NCBI RefSeq assembly: GCF_008086165.1
Contig: NZ_VSKL01000001.1
Span: forward strand, 1,223,068-1,287,067
Source: Algorimicrobium algoritergicola
GTDB lineage: Bacteria; Bacteroidota; Bacteroidia; Flavobacteriales; Flavobacteriaceae
Direction of reading: 5' to 3'
Length of the DNA: 64,000 nucleotides
In this document: positions 55,117-63,538 of the stretch, piece by piece
How the letters are laid out: each line of letters opens with the position of its first letter
Position numbering within the stretch: position 1 is the first letter of the stretch
Position numbers and translations under genes: made by a program
The notes under the pieces: model-generated
The model's database searches: none
What the model was told of the DNA's origin: nothing
Seen by the model: only the letters and a program-made list of their open reading frames with translations

Positions 55117-55489
55117 CTTTTTCCTTATCGTAATCTACAAACATGTTTATCCAAATGTTTCGAGATATACGCATGATAATAGGCGAGAAACCGATTAATG
55201 TTCCCACTATGGCCATAAAGGCAGTCATTAATCCAGAACCTAGAAAAAGATAACTAATTACAAAAGCAGCTACGGCAAAAGCAATGCCAACGCCATAACT
55301 CACGTACATAGATCCGTAAAAAAATGAAGGTTCAATATGGAATTTAAAGCCACAATGAATGCAGTTTTCATGCATTTTTTGAACTTCAGTTAATACATAC
55401 GGGTTTTTATTTACGTACATGGATTCCTGATGGCACTTGGGACAAGCACCTGTAAAAATGCTATAAAGCTTCGTTCCTTTTGTTATCAT
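55109..55489 (-). CDS. DUF983 family membrane protein
   Basis: A 126-residue protein with two CxxC knuckles (GACPKCHQES and CIHCGFKF) at the N-terminal side and two membrane helices (about 60-110). DUF983 proteins are of unknown function. The ATG at 55489 gives the usual MITKGTKLYSIFTGACPKC start; a longer frame of 16 residues is not family-like. It is convergent with the FAD oxidoreductase. Confidence 0.85.
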   Translation of the reverse strand: MITKGTKLYSIFTGACPKCHQESMYVNKNPYVLTEVQKMHENCIHCGFKFHIEPSFFYGSMYVSYGVGIAFAVAAFVISYLFLGSGLMTAFMAIVGTLIGFSPIIMRISRNIWINMFVDYDKEKAN

Positions 55490-55571
55490 TTTTATTAGTT
55501 TACTTTTGCACTTTATTAGAAAAACAAAATTAGCCAATTATTTAATATAGTCCAGTAACAATTGTAACAAA

Positions 55572-57479
55572 ATGCTCAATATTCATAACCTTTCTGTATC
55601 CTTTCAAGGCGATTACCTCTTTGAAGAAATTACCTTCAAAATAACCGCAGGCGATCGCATTGGTCTCATTGGGAAAAATGGCGCAGGAAAATCGACTATG
55701 CTAAAAATTTTAGCAAAAGAAATGGAGCCGGATTCTGGCCAATTGGCAGCCGATAAAAACTTACGAATCGGATTTTTAAAACAAGATATCGATTTTGTGT
55801 TAGGACGAACCGTTCTAGAAGAATCCTATGAAGCTTTTAAAGAGATTAAGGAAGTTGAAGCAAGGCTAGATGATATAAATACACAATTGGCAACACGTAC
55901 CGATTACGAAAGTGATGGCTATCATCAACTCATGGTGGATGTAAATGATATGCAACACCAATATGAAATTTTAGGAGGTTATAATTATCAAGGTGAAACC
56001 GAGAAAATACTTCAAGGTTTAGGATTTAGGCGTGAGGATTTTAATAAATTGACCGATACCTTTTCTGGAGGTTGGCGTATGCGAATTGAATTAGCGAAAC
56101 TCTTATTGCAAAACAACGATTTGCTACTTCTGGATGAGCCTACCAACCACTTGGATATTGAATCTATTATCTGGTTGGAAGGCTTTTTAACAGGCTATTC
56201 TGGTGCTGTGGTGATTGTATCGCACGATAAAATGTTTTTAGATAATGTAACGAACCGAACAATTGAAATTTCATTAGGAAGAATCTACGATTACAACAAA
56301 CCATATTCCCAGTTCTTGGTGTTACGTCAAGAAATAAAAGAGCAACAATTAGCAACACAGAAAAATCAGCAAAAAGAAATTGAACAAACCGAAAAACTAA
56401 TTGAAAAGTTTCGTGCTAAAGCATCTAAAGCCACCATGGCGCAATCTTTAATCAAGAAGTTAGACCGAATGGATAGGATTGAGGTTGATGAAGATGATAA
56501 TAGCGTCATGACGCTTAAATTCCCCGTATCTATTGTTCCTGGAAAAGTGGTGATTGAAGCCAATCATATCACCAAAAAATATGGCGATTTAACGGTTTTA
56601 AAAAATATTGATTTACATATTGCTCGCGATATTAAGACGGCATTTGTTGGACAAAACGGTCAAGGGAAATCCACATTAGCTAAAATTATTGTTGGCGAAT
56701 TAAAGCATGAAGGCAGTTTAAAATTGGGTCATAATGTGCAAATTGGTTATTTCGCACAAAATCAAGCTGAATATTTAGATGGTAATAAAACCGTTTTAGA
56801 TATTATGATTGATGCTGCAAATGAGAAAAACAGAAGTCGTGTTCGTGATATTCTAGGATCTTTTTTATTCCGTGGAGATGAAGTAGATAAGTATGTTCGT
56901 GTATTATCTGGTGGTGAACGAAACCGTTTGGCGCTTGCTAAACTATTGTTACAGCCTTTTAATGTGCTGGTTATGGATGAGCCAACGAATCACTTGGATA
57001 TCAAATCTAAAAACGTTTTAAAAGACGCCTTAAAACAATTTGAAGGCACTTTGATTTTAGTATCTCACGATAGAGATTTCCTACAAGATTTAACCGATAC
57101 GGTTTATGAATTTAAAGATCATAAAATAAAAGAATATCTTGGGAATATTGATTTCTATCTACAACAGCGTAATGTTGAAAATCTGCGTGAAGTTGAAAGA
57201 CGTGATGTAGAAAAGCAAGCACCTAAAGAGAGTAATAAAGAGAGTTACGAATATCAGAAGAAATTCAAATCGCTTAATAATAGGTTGAGTAATATTGAAT
57301 CTAAAATTCAGCAGTTGGAAAAAACGATTAAAGAAATTGATGTGGAGCTCGCCACTAATTATGATGAAGTAGTTTCTAATCCAGAGTTTTTTGATAGTTA
57401 TCAAGGTAAAAAAGATAAACTAGAAAGTTTAATGCGCGACTGGGAACAGGTTCAAGAATCTTTAGATGCTTTGGATTAA
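55572..57479 (+). CDS. ABC-F family ATP-binding protein
   Basis: A 635-residue soluble protein with two ABC ATPase domains and no transmembrane part, acting on ribosomes. Domain 1 has Walker A GKNGAGKST, signature FSGGWRMRIELAK and Walker B LLLLDEPTNHLD; domain 2 has GQNGQGKST, LSGGERNRLALAK and VMDEPTNHLD. A linker between them and a C-terminal coiled coil (about 560-635) follow the Uup/EttA-like layout. Which ABC-F subtype it belongs to (translation factor or antibiotic protection) is not certain. Confidence 0.93.
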   Translation: MLNIHNLSVSFQGDYLFEEITFKITAGDRIGLIGKNGAGKSTMLKILAKEMEPDSGQLAADKNLRIGFLKQDIDFVLGRTVLEESYEAFKEIKEVEARLDDINTQLATRTDYESDGYHQLMVDVNDMQHQYEILGGYNYQGETEKILQGLGFRREDFNKLTDTFSGGWRMRIELAKLLLQNNDLLLLDEPTNHLDIESIIWLEGFLTGYSGAVVIVSHDKMFLDNVTNRTIEISLGRIYDYNKPYSQFLVLRQEIKEQQLATQKNQQKEIEQTEKLIEKFRAKASKATMAQSLIKKLDRMDRIEVDEDDNSVMTLKFPVSIVPGKVVIEANHITKKYGDLTVLKNIDLHIARDIKTAFVGQNGQGKSTLAKIIVGELKHEGSLKLGHNVQIGYFAQNQAEYLDGNKTVLDIMIDAANEKNRSRVRDILGSFLFRGDEVDKYVRVLSGGERNRLALAKLLLQPFNVLVMDEPTNHLDIKSKNVLKDALKQFEGTLILVSHDRDFLQDLTDTVYEFKDHKIKEYLGNIDFYLQQRNVENLREVERRDVEKQAPKESNKESYEYQKKFKSLNNRLSNIESKIQQLEKTIKEIDVELATNYDEVVSNPEFFDSYQGKKDKLESLMRDWEQVQESLDALD

Positions 57480-57513
57480 TTTGTAATTTTGAGTGTTAAA
57501 TCTTAACGAAACG

Positions 57514-57525
57514 TGCATTTCGTCG
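57514..57525 (-). promoter_or_regulatory. Box related to the gldK upstream repeat
   Basis: TGCATTTCGTCG reads CGACGAAATGCA on the minus strand, matching 11 of 12 positions of one or other half of the gldK upstream repeat. It lies in the spacer before the LRR gene. Confidence 0.35.
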
Positions 57526-57592
57526 AATAAATTTGTTTTTAATCTATATTCGACTTAATATTGTTAAAGATTTGATACCAAATTTATCACTT

Positions 57593-58333
57593 ATGAAAGC
57601 TATTAAACTATCAATATTATGTTTGTTTGTAACAGCCTTATCCTTTGCTAACGTTACAAATACTGAAAAAGCGGCACTTGTTGCCCTATATAATTCTACA
57701 AACGGCAGTCAATGGACGCATGCTTGGGACTTATCATCTCCAATTGAAAGTTGGTATGGCGTTACGGTTAAAAACAACCAAGTAGTGGATTTAAGTTTAG
57801 AATTCAATAACTTACAAGGAACACTTCCTCAAGAAATAGGTGATTTAGTTAATTTGAAGCATTTAAATTTCGGTTTAAATAAACTATCAGGTTCCATTCC
57901 TTCATCAATAGGAAATTTAAACAAATTAGAAACATTAAACTTATCTATGAATATTCTAGATGGGTCTATACCTACTAATATTAGTAAGTTATCAAACCTA
58001 CGCGTATTAGAATTAGGCAGTAATAAGTTAACCGGCACGATACCTACAGAAATTAGTGCTTTGAGTAATTTAGTAAAATTAAGTTTAATCGATAATAAGA
58101 TTAGTGGTGAGATTCCTGCTGAAATTATGGCATTAACACAATTAGAAGAAATTGTTTTAGCTAATAATCAATTAACAGGAGACGTACCATTTGAATTATC
58201 TTATTTCCCCAAATTAAAAACATTTATGGTAAGCGACAACAAATTAAACCAGGAGTACATTAGCGTTATTAACGGTAACAACCCAAACATGATGGACTTA
58301 AATTCAGGATCTGTTATCACAGATAACGATTAA
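57593..58333 (+). CDS. Exported plant-type leucine-rich-repeat protein
   Basis: A 246-residue exported protein. The ATG at 57593 starts a signal peptide (MKAIKLSILCLFVTALSFA). An N-terminal cap (EKAALVALYNSTNGSQWTHA) is followed by about six 24-residue repeats, with LxxLxLxxNxLxGxIPxxIxxL, the plant-specific LRR consensus (for example LSGSIPSSIGNLNKLETLNL). No type IX tail is visible, so it may stay periplasmic or be membrane-associated. The target is unknown. Confidence 0.88.
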   Translation: MKAIKLSILCLFVTALSFANVTNTEKAALVALYNSTNGSQWTHAWDLSSPIESWYGVTVKNNQVVDLSLEFNNLQGTLPQEIGDLVNLKHLNFGLNKLSGSIPSSIGNLNKLETLNLSMNILDGSIPTNISKLSNLRVLELGSNKLTGTIPTEISALSNLVKLSLIDNKISGEIPAEIMALTQLEEIVLANNQLTGDVPFELSYFPKLKTFMVSDNKLNQEYISVINGNNPNMMDLNSGSVITDND

Positions 58334-58359
58334 GGAAACGTACAAGAATTATTTTAATA

Positions 58360-58390
58360 AAGAGGTTATTTTTTAATAGCCTCTTTTTTT
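58360..58390 (+). terminator. Terminator after LRR gene
   Basis: The stem AGAGGTTATT / AATAGCCTCT (one wobble pair) with a TTTT loop is followed by a T run. Confidence 0.8.
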
Positions 58391-58404
58391 TGTATTTTAA
58401 TTTT

Positions 58405-58587
58405 ATGGAAGAACACGAGTTTCAATGCCCATATTGTTGGGAGTCTATTTCAATGTTATTAGATAGCTCACAACCTGAACAACAATATATTGAGGACTGT
58501 GAGGTGTGTTGTAATCCCATTCAAATATCGGTGCAATTTGAAGAACAAACCTTGGTTAGTTTTCGGGCAGAAAACATTGAGCAATAA
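58405..58587 (+). CDS. CPXCG-motif cysteine-rich small protein
   Basis: A 60-residue protein with CPYCWE near the N-terminus and CEVCCNP later, arranged as two CxxC pairs that could bind one zinc ion, ending in the beta-rich ISVQFEEQTLVSFR. It is recognised as the CPXCG/DUF-type small protein family; function unknown. The ATG at 58405 follows the LRR terminator by 14 bases. Confidence 0.8.
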   Translation: MEEHEFQCPYCWESISMLLDSSQPEQQYIEDCEVCCNPIQISVQFEEQTLVSFRAENIEQ

Positions 58588-58603
58588 TTTTTTTAAATTC
58601 TGC

Positions 58604-58633
58604 TTGTTATATTTAAAAAGCATTGTATCTTTG
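58604..58633 (+). promoter_or_regulatory. Promoter of initiator tRNA
   Basis: TTG (58604-58606), 19 bases, then TATCTTTG (58626-58633): a textbook Bacteroidota promoter upstream of the tRNA, leaving a leader of about 65 bases. Confidence 0.75.
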
Positions 58634-58705
58634 CAGTCCAAAATGGTTTAATCGGCATTATGAACCGGTAAGTTAAAAGCTAAAAAACGATCTTGGAAAT
58701 TACAT

Positions 58706-58778
<73 letters not shown>

Positions 58779-58803
58779 CAAATTTTAATCGTATTGAAAA
58801 CAG

Positions 58804-58832
58804 CGGTTTGACTTTCGTCAAACCGTTTTTTT
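58804..58832 (+). terminator. Terminator after tRNA-fMet
   Basis: The stem CGGTTTGAC / GTCAAACCG with a TTTC loop is followed by seven T residues. The last T directly precedes the integrase ATG at 58833. Confidence 0.85.
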
Positions 58833-60158
58833 ATGCATACAATTTTTGATTATCTTGCAGGCGAATTGCAAAATGAATACGAAAGTGAATACGATTTACA
58901 TTTGAAAAAAAACTTTTCCGCCCCCAAAATTTATTCAGCCAATGGCGATTTAACTAAGCGTTGGTACATCTACTTTTCTTATCGAGACCCAAACTCTGGG
59001 AAGCTCAAAAGGCAAACGCCGGTATACGCAAATGCCAATAAGTATAAAACCAAAGAAGATAGACTTTCCGTTTTAGTCACCTATAGAAAGGCATTAATTA
59101 AACTTCTTAAGAAAGGATTCAGTCCCTATTCAGACAATAAAGCCGTTTATTCAAGTCTGAACGAAAATATAAAGACCGCTTCTTCAAAAGCCAAACAAGA
59201 ACCAACTACCTTAAAGATAAAAGAAGTTGAAGGTGAAAATACAGCTCCAGTTGAAGTTTCCAGTATGCCTTATCAAGAAGTATTCGCTTTTGGTTTAAAA
59301 CAGAAAGAGAAGCTTATAAACGATACTACCAGACGCAGTTTTGAAAACAGACTAAAGAACTTTATCAAATGGGTAGAAGAAACGCATCCTAAAATTGAAG
59401 GAATCCATGAAATTGACAAAAAAATAGTTTCAGGATTTTTAAGTGATACATTGGAAAGAACCAGTCCGAGAAATAGAAATAATTTTCGAACGGATTTAGG
59501 CAGTATCATGCAAGTTCTGTTTGATAATGATATTATAAAGATTAATATCATTAAACAAATCCCTGTTTTAAAAGCCATACCAAAACGCAATAAAACCTAC
59601 ACCCAAGATAAGCAGGAAGCCATTTTTGAATACTTGGAAAAAGAAGATACCAATCTGTTATTGTTCATTAAATTTATTTCCTATAATTTCTTAAGACCCA
59701 TAGAAGTCTGCCGACTTAAAGTAGGAGACATCGACTTAAAAAATAAAACCATTAAGTTTCAGGCGAAAAACAGTCCGATGAAAACCAAAATAATTCCTGA
59801 TCTACTAATAAAGGAATTACCAGACCTAACTAAACTAAAGAAAAAAGATTCCCTGTTTACGCCAGACGCCATAGGAGCGGAGTGGGATACCGATTTGGAG
59901 AATAAGCGTAACTACTATTCCAAGCGATTTAAACGTGTTGTAAAAGACCATTTTGGTTTGGATAAGGATTACGGTCTATATAGTTTTAGGCATACTTATA
60001 TCACTAAATTATACAGGCATTTGGCAAAAGAATCTTCACCGTTTGAAGCTAAAAGTAAATTGATGCTTATTACAGGACATACATCCATGTCAGCATTAGA
60101 AAAATACTTGCGAGATATAGACGCTGAATTGCCAGAAGATTATTCACACATGTTATAA
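58833..60158 (+). CDS. int: Tyrosine recombinase (integrase) of a tRNA-fMet island
   Basis: A 441-residue site-specific recombinase. It has a long N-terminal arm-binding and core-binding part (about 30-240) and a catalytic domain with Arg288 (LRPIEVCRL), Tyr383-Arg386 (GLYSFRHT, where the usual His-x-x-Arg has Tyr), His416 (TGHTS) and nucleophile Tyr425 (EKYL). It lies directly after the tRNA, as in islands integrated at tRNA 3' ends. The terminator abutting its start means it may be expressed only by read-through or after excision. The two following genes are co-oriented, 17 and 25 bp apart. Confidence 0.9.
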   Translation: MHTIFDYLAGELQNEYESEYDLHLKKNFSAPKIYSANGDLTKRWYIYFSYRDPNSGKLKRQTPVYANANKYKTKEDRLSVLVTYRKALIKLLKKGFSPYSDNKAVYSSLNENIKTASSKAKQEPTTLKIKEVEGENTAPVEVSSMPYQEVFAFGLKQKEKLINDTTRRSFENRLKNFIKWVEETHPKIEGIHEIDKKIVSGFLSDTLERTSPRNRNNFRTDLGSIMQVLFDNDIIKINIIKQIPVLKAIPKRNKTYTQDKQEAIFEYLEKEDTNLLLFIKFISYNFLRPIEVCRLKVGDIDLKNKTIKFQAKNSPMKTKIIPDLLIKELPDLTKLKKKDSLFTPDAIGAEWDTDLENKRNYYSKRFKRVVKDHFGLDKDYGLYSFRHTYITKLYRHLAKESSPFEAKSKLMLITGHTSMSALEKYLRDIDAELPEDYSHML

Positions 60159-60175
60159 TTCCAAATAGCGATATA

Positions 60176-60880
60176 ATGAAAGAAACATTCAATCAGATAT
60201 ACGAAGACATAACCAAACGGTTATATATGCCTATGGTATTCTATATACCAAGACGTATTTGGAATCAATTTGATAAAGAAAAGTGGAATGGCAAAGAGTA
60301 TGACAATCTATTTGATAAAGTGGTACTCATCAAGCCAGATGGTTCAAATGCTTTATTGAATGATGAACAGTCCAGCCATCATATCATGATTAAAAAAGAG
60401 CGTTTGGATTTAAATACATTCAAGCTTCTTGAACTACAAAGCGATTTAGACACGAAGCAATTCGATTTTATATTGAATAAGTATATCACGCAATTAGACT
60501 TCATAAAGCGAATATCTATGTGGATGTTTGAAAATGTGCAAAAGGATATAGAAAACCTCAATCAAGAGACACGTTTATCATTTCAGTTGCAAGAAAAAGC
60601 AATTAAAGAGCATTGGGCGTATGTTCAAAAAAACTTCATTGGTATCACACAAATTGATGAAACAACCAATGAGATTGTGTTGAATAAAAAGGATTTTAAA
60701 TCCTTCCAAGAGTTGATGAATCCATCTGGTGTAGTTTCGAGTGTTACTCAAATTAAATCGAAAACTAAAGAAAAAGAAGACGAGAAACCACAGAAGCTCA
60801 AAAAAGAAAAGAAGATTCTAGTTACTGAAGAAGAAGCAACCGACTTTCTTTTACGAACAGTATTTAATATGAAATCATAA
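60176..60880 (+). CDS. Island protein of unknown function
   Basis: A 234-residue soluble protein, mostly helical, of no family I recognise. It has an aromatic N-terminal part (MPMVFYIPRRIWNQFDKEKW) and a lysine/glutamate-rich end (about 195-220) that looks flexible and nucleic-acid-binding. It is 17 bp after the integrase and 25 bp before the RHH-like gene, so it belongs to the same island operon; a mobilisation or regulatory role is possible but not shown. Confidence 0.6.
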   Translation: MKETFNQIYEDITKRLYMPMVFYIPRRIWNQFDKEKWNGKEYDNLFDKVVLIKPDGSNALLNDEQSSHHIMIKKERLDLNTFKLLELQSDLDTKQFDFILNKYITQLDFIKRISMWMFENVQKDIENLNQETRLSFQLQEKAIKEHWAYVQKNFIGITQIDETTNEIVLNKKDFKSFQELMNPSGVVSSVTQIKSKTKEKEDEKPQKLKKEKKILVTEEEATDFLLRTVFNMKS

Positions 60881-60905
60881 ATTATAATACCCCAAATCTA
60901 CAAGC

Positions 60906-61493
60906 ATGGCTAAAAAACAAACTATTAAGAATAATGACCCCTCAATTAACTTTAGGTTGTCCAACAAGTTAAAAGGTATCATAGAAAGTAAAGCTCAAGA
61001 GAAAAACATAACAACGTCTGCCTATGTTAGAGACTTGCTGGAGCGTGTTCACAATGGAGACTATTGCCATAGTGAACAAGTGAAGGAAACGATTAATTCA
61101 TTTTTGTTCTCAAAGGAATTTATGCAATTGATGATCTGGATATATTCCAAGCAGAAAAATAGGGAGATGACAGAAGATGCTGCCAAATTAGACAGTTATC
61201 TTAAAACCTTAAAGCGAGTAGATGGTCATTTGCCAGATAACTTGGTTAAAGAGTTTGATAAGGTCTTAAATGACATTCTTATGGTTAGAGCAAGTAATTC
61301 TATTTATAGTAAAAAATTTGAATTTCTGAATACATCAGATAATGCTAAAAGATTTAATCTGGAGTTGATTGAATCCTTTTTATTAAATGATTGGACACTT
61401 GATAAGTTTTTAAGGGTAAGTGGAAACGGTTTAATAGAAGTCCCTAAAATATCTTCATCATTGTTCGAAAAACTATCTAAAGATTCAGAATAA
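60906..61493 (+). CDS. Ribbon-helix-helix-like DNA-binding protein
   Basis: A 195-residue protein. Residues about 13-48 (SINFRLSNKLKGIIESKAQE, then NITTSAYVRDLLERV) fit a ribbon-helix-helix fold of the MobC/CopG type: a beta-strand, two helices and the STSxYVR-like turn. The remaining 140 residues are helical and unrecognised. Such proteins act as relaxosome accessories, partition proteins or repressors. It sits just before a cluster of TTTTGTGAT repeats, a possible target. Confidence 0.65.
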   Translation: MAKKQTIKNNDPSINFRLSNKLKGIIESKAQEKNITTSAYVRDLLERVHNGDYCHSEQVKETINSFLFSKEFMQLMIWIYSKQKNREMTEDAAKLDSYLKTLKRVDGHLPDNLVKEFDKVLNDILMVRASNSIYSKKFEFLNTSDNAKRFNLELIESFLLNDWTLDKFLRVSGNGLIEVPKISSSLFEKLSKDSE

Positions 61494-61494
61494 T

Positions 61495-61665
61495 TTTTGT
61501 GATTTTTTTTGTGATAATTTTGTGATAAAAAATTATCACAAAAAATTGAAATTAAATTTGACCTGTGATTTTGACTCAAAATGGTGTCAAATGTAACCCA
61601 ATTTCTCATTTTAAACTGATTCAAACCGTTTAGAACTTGCAAATTGTTAAAAAAGTTTTGTGATA
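61495..61665. repeat. Iteron-like TTTTGTGAT cluster with long hairpin
   Basis: TTTTGTGAT(A/T) occurs directly at 61495, 61507, 61518 and 61656, and inverted at 61534. The copies at 61507-61543 build a 16-bp perfect inverted repeat (TTTTTGTGATAATTTT, 61506-61521, and its complement 61529-61544) with a seven-base loop. No T run follows on either strand, so a terminator is unlikely. Spacing near 11-12 bases suggests cooperative protein binding. Confidence 0.6.
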
Positions 61666-61774
61666 CAAATTTTAAATAATTTCGAGGTTCGTATCTGTAA
61701 AAATCTAAATATTAGTTTTATTGAGCATATTTCCCATGTATTTACATGAAATTAATTTTGGTCACCAATCAATT

Positions 61775-62191
61775 TTATGCTAATTTTTGACATACCATTT
61801 CTTCCATTTCTTGACGTTTAAAATCAAACCATAGTTTTCTATATTCTGAAGTTTCAACGGTCAACTTAAAATTTTGGAATGGCTTTTTATTTAGTAAAAT
61901 TGTTTCAAGTTTAGTCTTAAATTGTGAATTAGGTAACTTTTGTGCAAATCGTTCCATAATTTTAAACGATTCATAGCTTTTTAAAACTTCTATCTTAATG
62001 AAAGTTGAAGCTTGTTCTGAAACCTTCATTAAATCCTCTTTAAATAGTTCTTGAAACTCTACTTCATCAGGAAAGTTGCCGAAATTTGGAATGGCTATAA
62101 TTTCGTGAGTTTTATTATTGAGGTAACAATCGCAACCAGAATCTAATTCTTGGACGATTTCACTTATGATTTCTGAATTAGGTTTGTTCAT
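61775..62191 (-). CDS. UPF0158 family protein
   Basis: A 138-residue cytoplasmic protein matching the UPF0158 family: ISEIVQELDSGCDCYLN, THEIIAIP near the N-terminus and LLNKKPFQNFKLTVE with WFDFKRQEM at the C-terminus. The function is unknown. It is convergent with the RHH-like gene and separated from it by the iteron cluster. Codon content is as AT-rich as the rest of the island. Confidence 0.8.
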   Translation of the reverse strand: MNKPNSEIISEIVQELDSGCDCYLNNKTHEIIAIPNFGNFPDEVEFQELFKEDLMKVSEQASTFIKIEVLKSYESFKIMERFAQKLPNSQFKTKLETILLNKKPFQNFKLTVETSEYRKLWFDFKRQEMEEMVCQKLA

Positions 62192-62508
62192 TTTTAATAA
62201 TAATTAATCTGATCTAATAATATGTATTAAAATTACAAATTTTTAAAATAAGACTAGGATAAAAGTAGTTTTTCGATTTATCTATTTTAAAATTCTAAAA
62301 AAATTCGAAATAGTAAACCAGTCTGAATTATGTAGCCTTATTTCAGGACGGGTCAATATTGTTGCCAACGGATTTGTGTATGATTAGTGGCGTGTTTAAG
62401 CACCTAATTTAGCAAATAAAAACCGAATAGAAAATCCGCGAGGATTTTCGTAAGTAAGCTGAAACTAGCCATTAATTATACACGTTGTTGGCAGTAGTTT
62501 TTTGTTTT
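62192..62508. other. Gene-free stretch with palindromic element A
   Basis: The first 170 bases are AT-rich with an imperfect inverted repeat (GTCTGAA near 62323, TTCAGGAC near 62341). The rest is the 133-bp palindromic element described separately. I see no gene. Confidence 0.6.
62362..62494. repeat. Imperfect palindromic element A (cassette-end-like)
   Basis: The left end TTGCCAAC, then GTGTATGATTAGTGGC, is mirrored by the right end GCCATTAATTATACAC, then GTTGGCAG. A perfect inner hairpin AAAATCC / GGATTTT lies at 62431-62448. Element B at 63539 shares the same outer motifs (TGCCAACG and GTGTATGA). The two bracket a pair of minus-strand genes. Confidence 0.7.
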
Positions 62509-62883
62509 TTATTCGCAATCACACTTATAGTCAAATATATATTTATGAAATCTCTCTCCGAAAGATTTATCTAAATCATTTAAACCAACATAGAATGCGT
62601 TCCAATTTTCAGTTGGGATTCCACAAAAAATATATTTCTTATTTGTAGAAAACAATTCATCATTTTTGATTTCAGCAATTACAATTACTTTGTTTTCAAT
62701 TGAATATGCTTCTACTTTATTTAACCAATCAGAACTTATTAATTGAATAGGAAACACACTATTTTTATATGTTCCTTTTTTGACTACATAATCAATCAAA
62801 TCATTACATTTTACATCTTGTCCAAAAGAATTTAATGAAATTAACGATAAAACAAAAAAAGTAAAAATTTTATGATTGAGCAT
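62509..62883 (-). CDS. Small exported protein, KTSC-like end
   Basis: A 124-residue exported protein with a signal peptide (about 1-21, ending NSFGQ) and paired cysteines (DVKC and a C-terminal KCDCE). Residues about 75-120 (KKYIFCGIPTENWNAFYVGL, then GERFHKYIFDYKC) resemble a KTSC domain, in which a Tyr/Phe, a GIP/VP turn and a G-x-x-Fh-x-x-I pattern recur. The assignment is tentative. It lies 19 bp from the next minus-strand gene; both sit between elements A and B. Confidence 0.55.
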   Translation of the reverse strand: MLNHKIFTFFVLSLISLNSFGQDVKCNDLIDYVVKKGTYKNSVFPIQLISSDWLNKVEAYSIENKVIVIAEIKNDELFSTNKKYIFCGIPTENWNAFYVGLNDLDKSFGERFHKYIFDYKCDCE

Positions 62884-62902
62884 TTTTTTTGGTTTAATGT
62901 TA

Positions 62903-63523
62903 TTAAGCTTTGATTAAATATATTATTTCGTCTAATAAAATTTCAAATTCGGCTATTTCATCTGAAAAAGTAACATAGCTACTTTTTTTTATAAAATAAG
63001 CTTGTCTCTTTTTTATTTTAGATATTGATTTTTTTATTTTTTTACATTCTCTTTTTAAACTATCACACTTCTCGTCATTAAGAAGTTTTTCTATTTCAGC
63101 TATTTTTATTTTCTGTTCCGAAATTTTGTTTTTCAGAGTGAATGATTGTTGTAATTCAAAGTCAATCATATTCATTTTTTTGACTGAAGACAAGACATAT
63201 GACCTATTTTCGAAATAGTCATTTGAGTATTCCAGTTTTAGAAATTTAGTTTTAATTCTACTTATTTCCTGTCTGTATAAATTACATTTTTTTCCAAGTA
63301 AAGATTTACAATTAGTAGGACTTAATTCAGTTTCGAGATAGGGAATCACAATTTTATAATCAGTCGCAATTTTTTTGATTCCGTTCTGCATTTCAATCAT
63401 ATCATCTAAATTGTATGTTGGTGGTGCAATTCTTCTTTCGGAATATGATAATTCGCCAAAAATTTTTTGTGAGCTGACACTATTAAAAGTCAGAATTGTT
63501 AAAATAAATAATATGTTTTTCAT
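62903..63523 (-). CDS. Exported coiled-coil protein, unknown function
   Basis: A 206-residue protein with a signal peptide (about 1-18, ILFILTILTFNSVSSQ). The mature part is strongly helical, with Lys/Glu/Ile heptads (EKLLNDEKCDSLKRECKKIK, then KSISKIKKRQAYF) and four or five cysteines. I recognise no family. It is the upstream gene of a two-gene unit inside the palindrome-bracketed module, and very AT-rich. Confidence 0.55.
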   Translation of the reverse strand: MKNILFILTILTFNSVSSQKIFGELSYSERRIAPPTYNLDDMIEMQNGIKKIATDYKIVIPYLETELSPTNCKSLLGKKCNLYRQEISRIKTKFLKLEYSNDYFENRSYVLSSVKKMNMIDFELQQSFTLKNKISEQKIKIAEIEKLLNDEKCDSLKRECKKIKKSISKIKKRQAYFIKKSSYVTFSDEIAEFEILLDEIIYLIKA

Positions 63524-63538
63524 CGTTTTCTTAAATTA

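Noticed and set aside
57593..58333. Type IX sorting tail on the LRR protein
   Set aside because: The C-terminus lacks the GIY and basic-end features of the tails at 7307 and 8511; it ends in an acidic, Asn-rich stretch.
61506..61544. Hairpin after the RHH-like gene read as a terminator
   Set aside because: The stem is AT-rich and ends in A, with no T run on either strand; repeat spacing points to protein binding instead.
61304..61642. A minus-strand 112-codon frame crossing the iteron cluster
   Set aside because: It overlaps the RHH-like gene antisense, and its Asn/Ser/Lys-rich translation comes from the repeat DNA.
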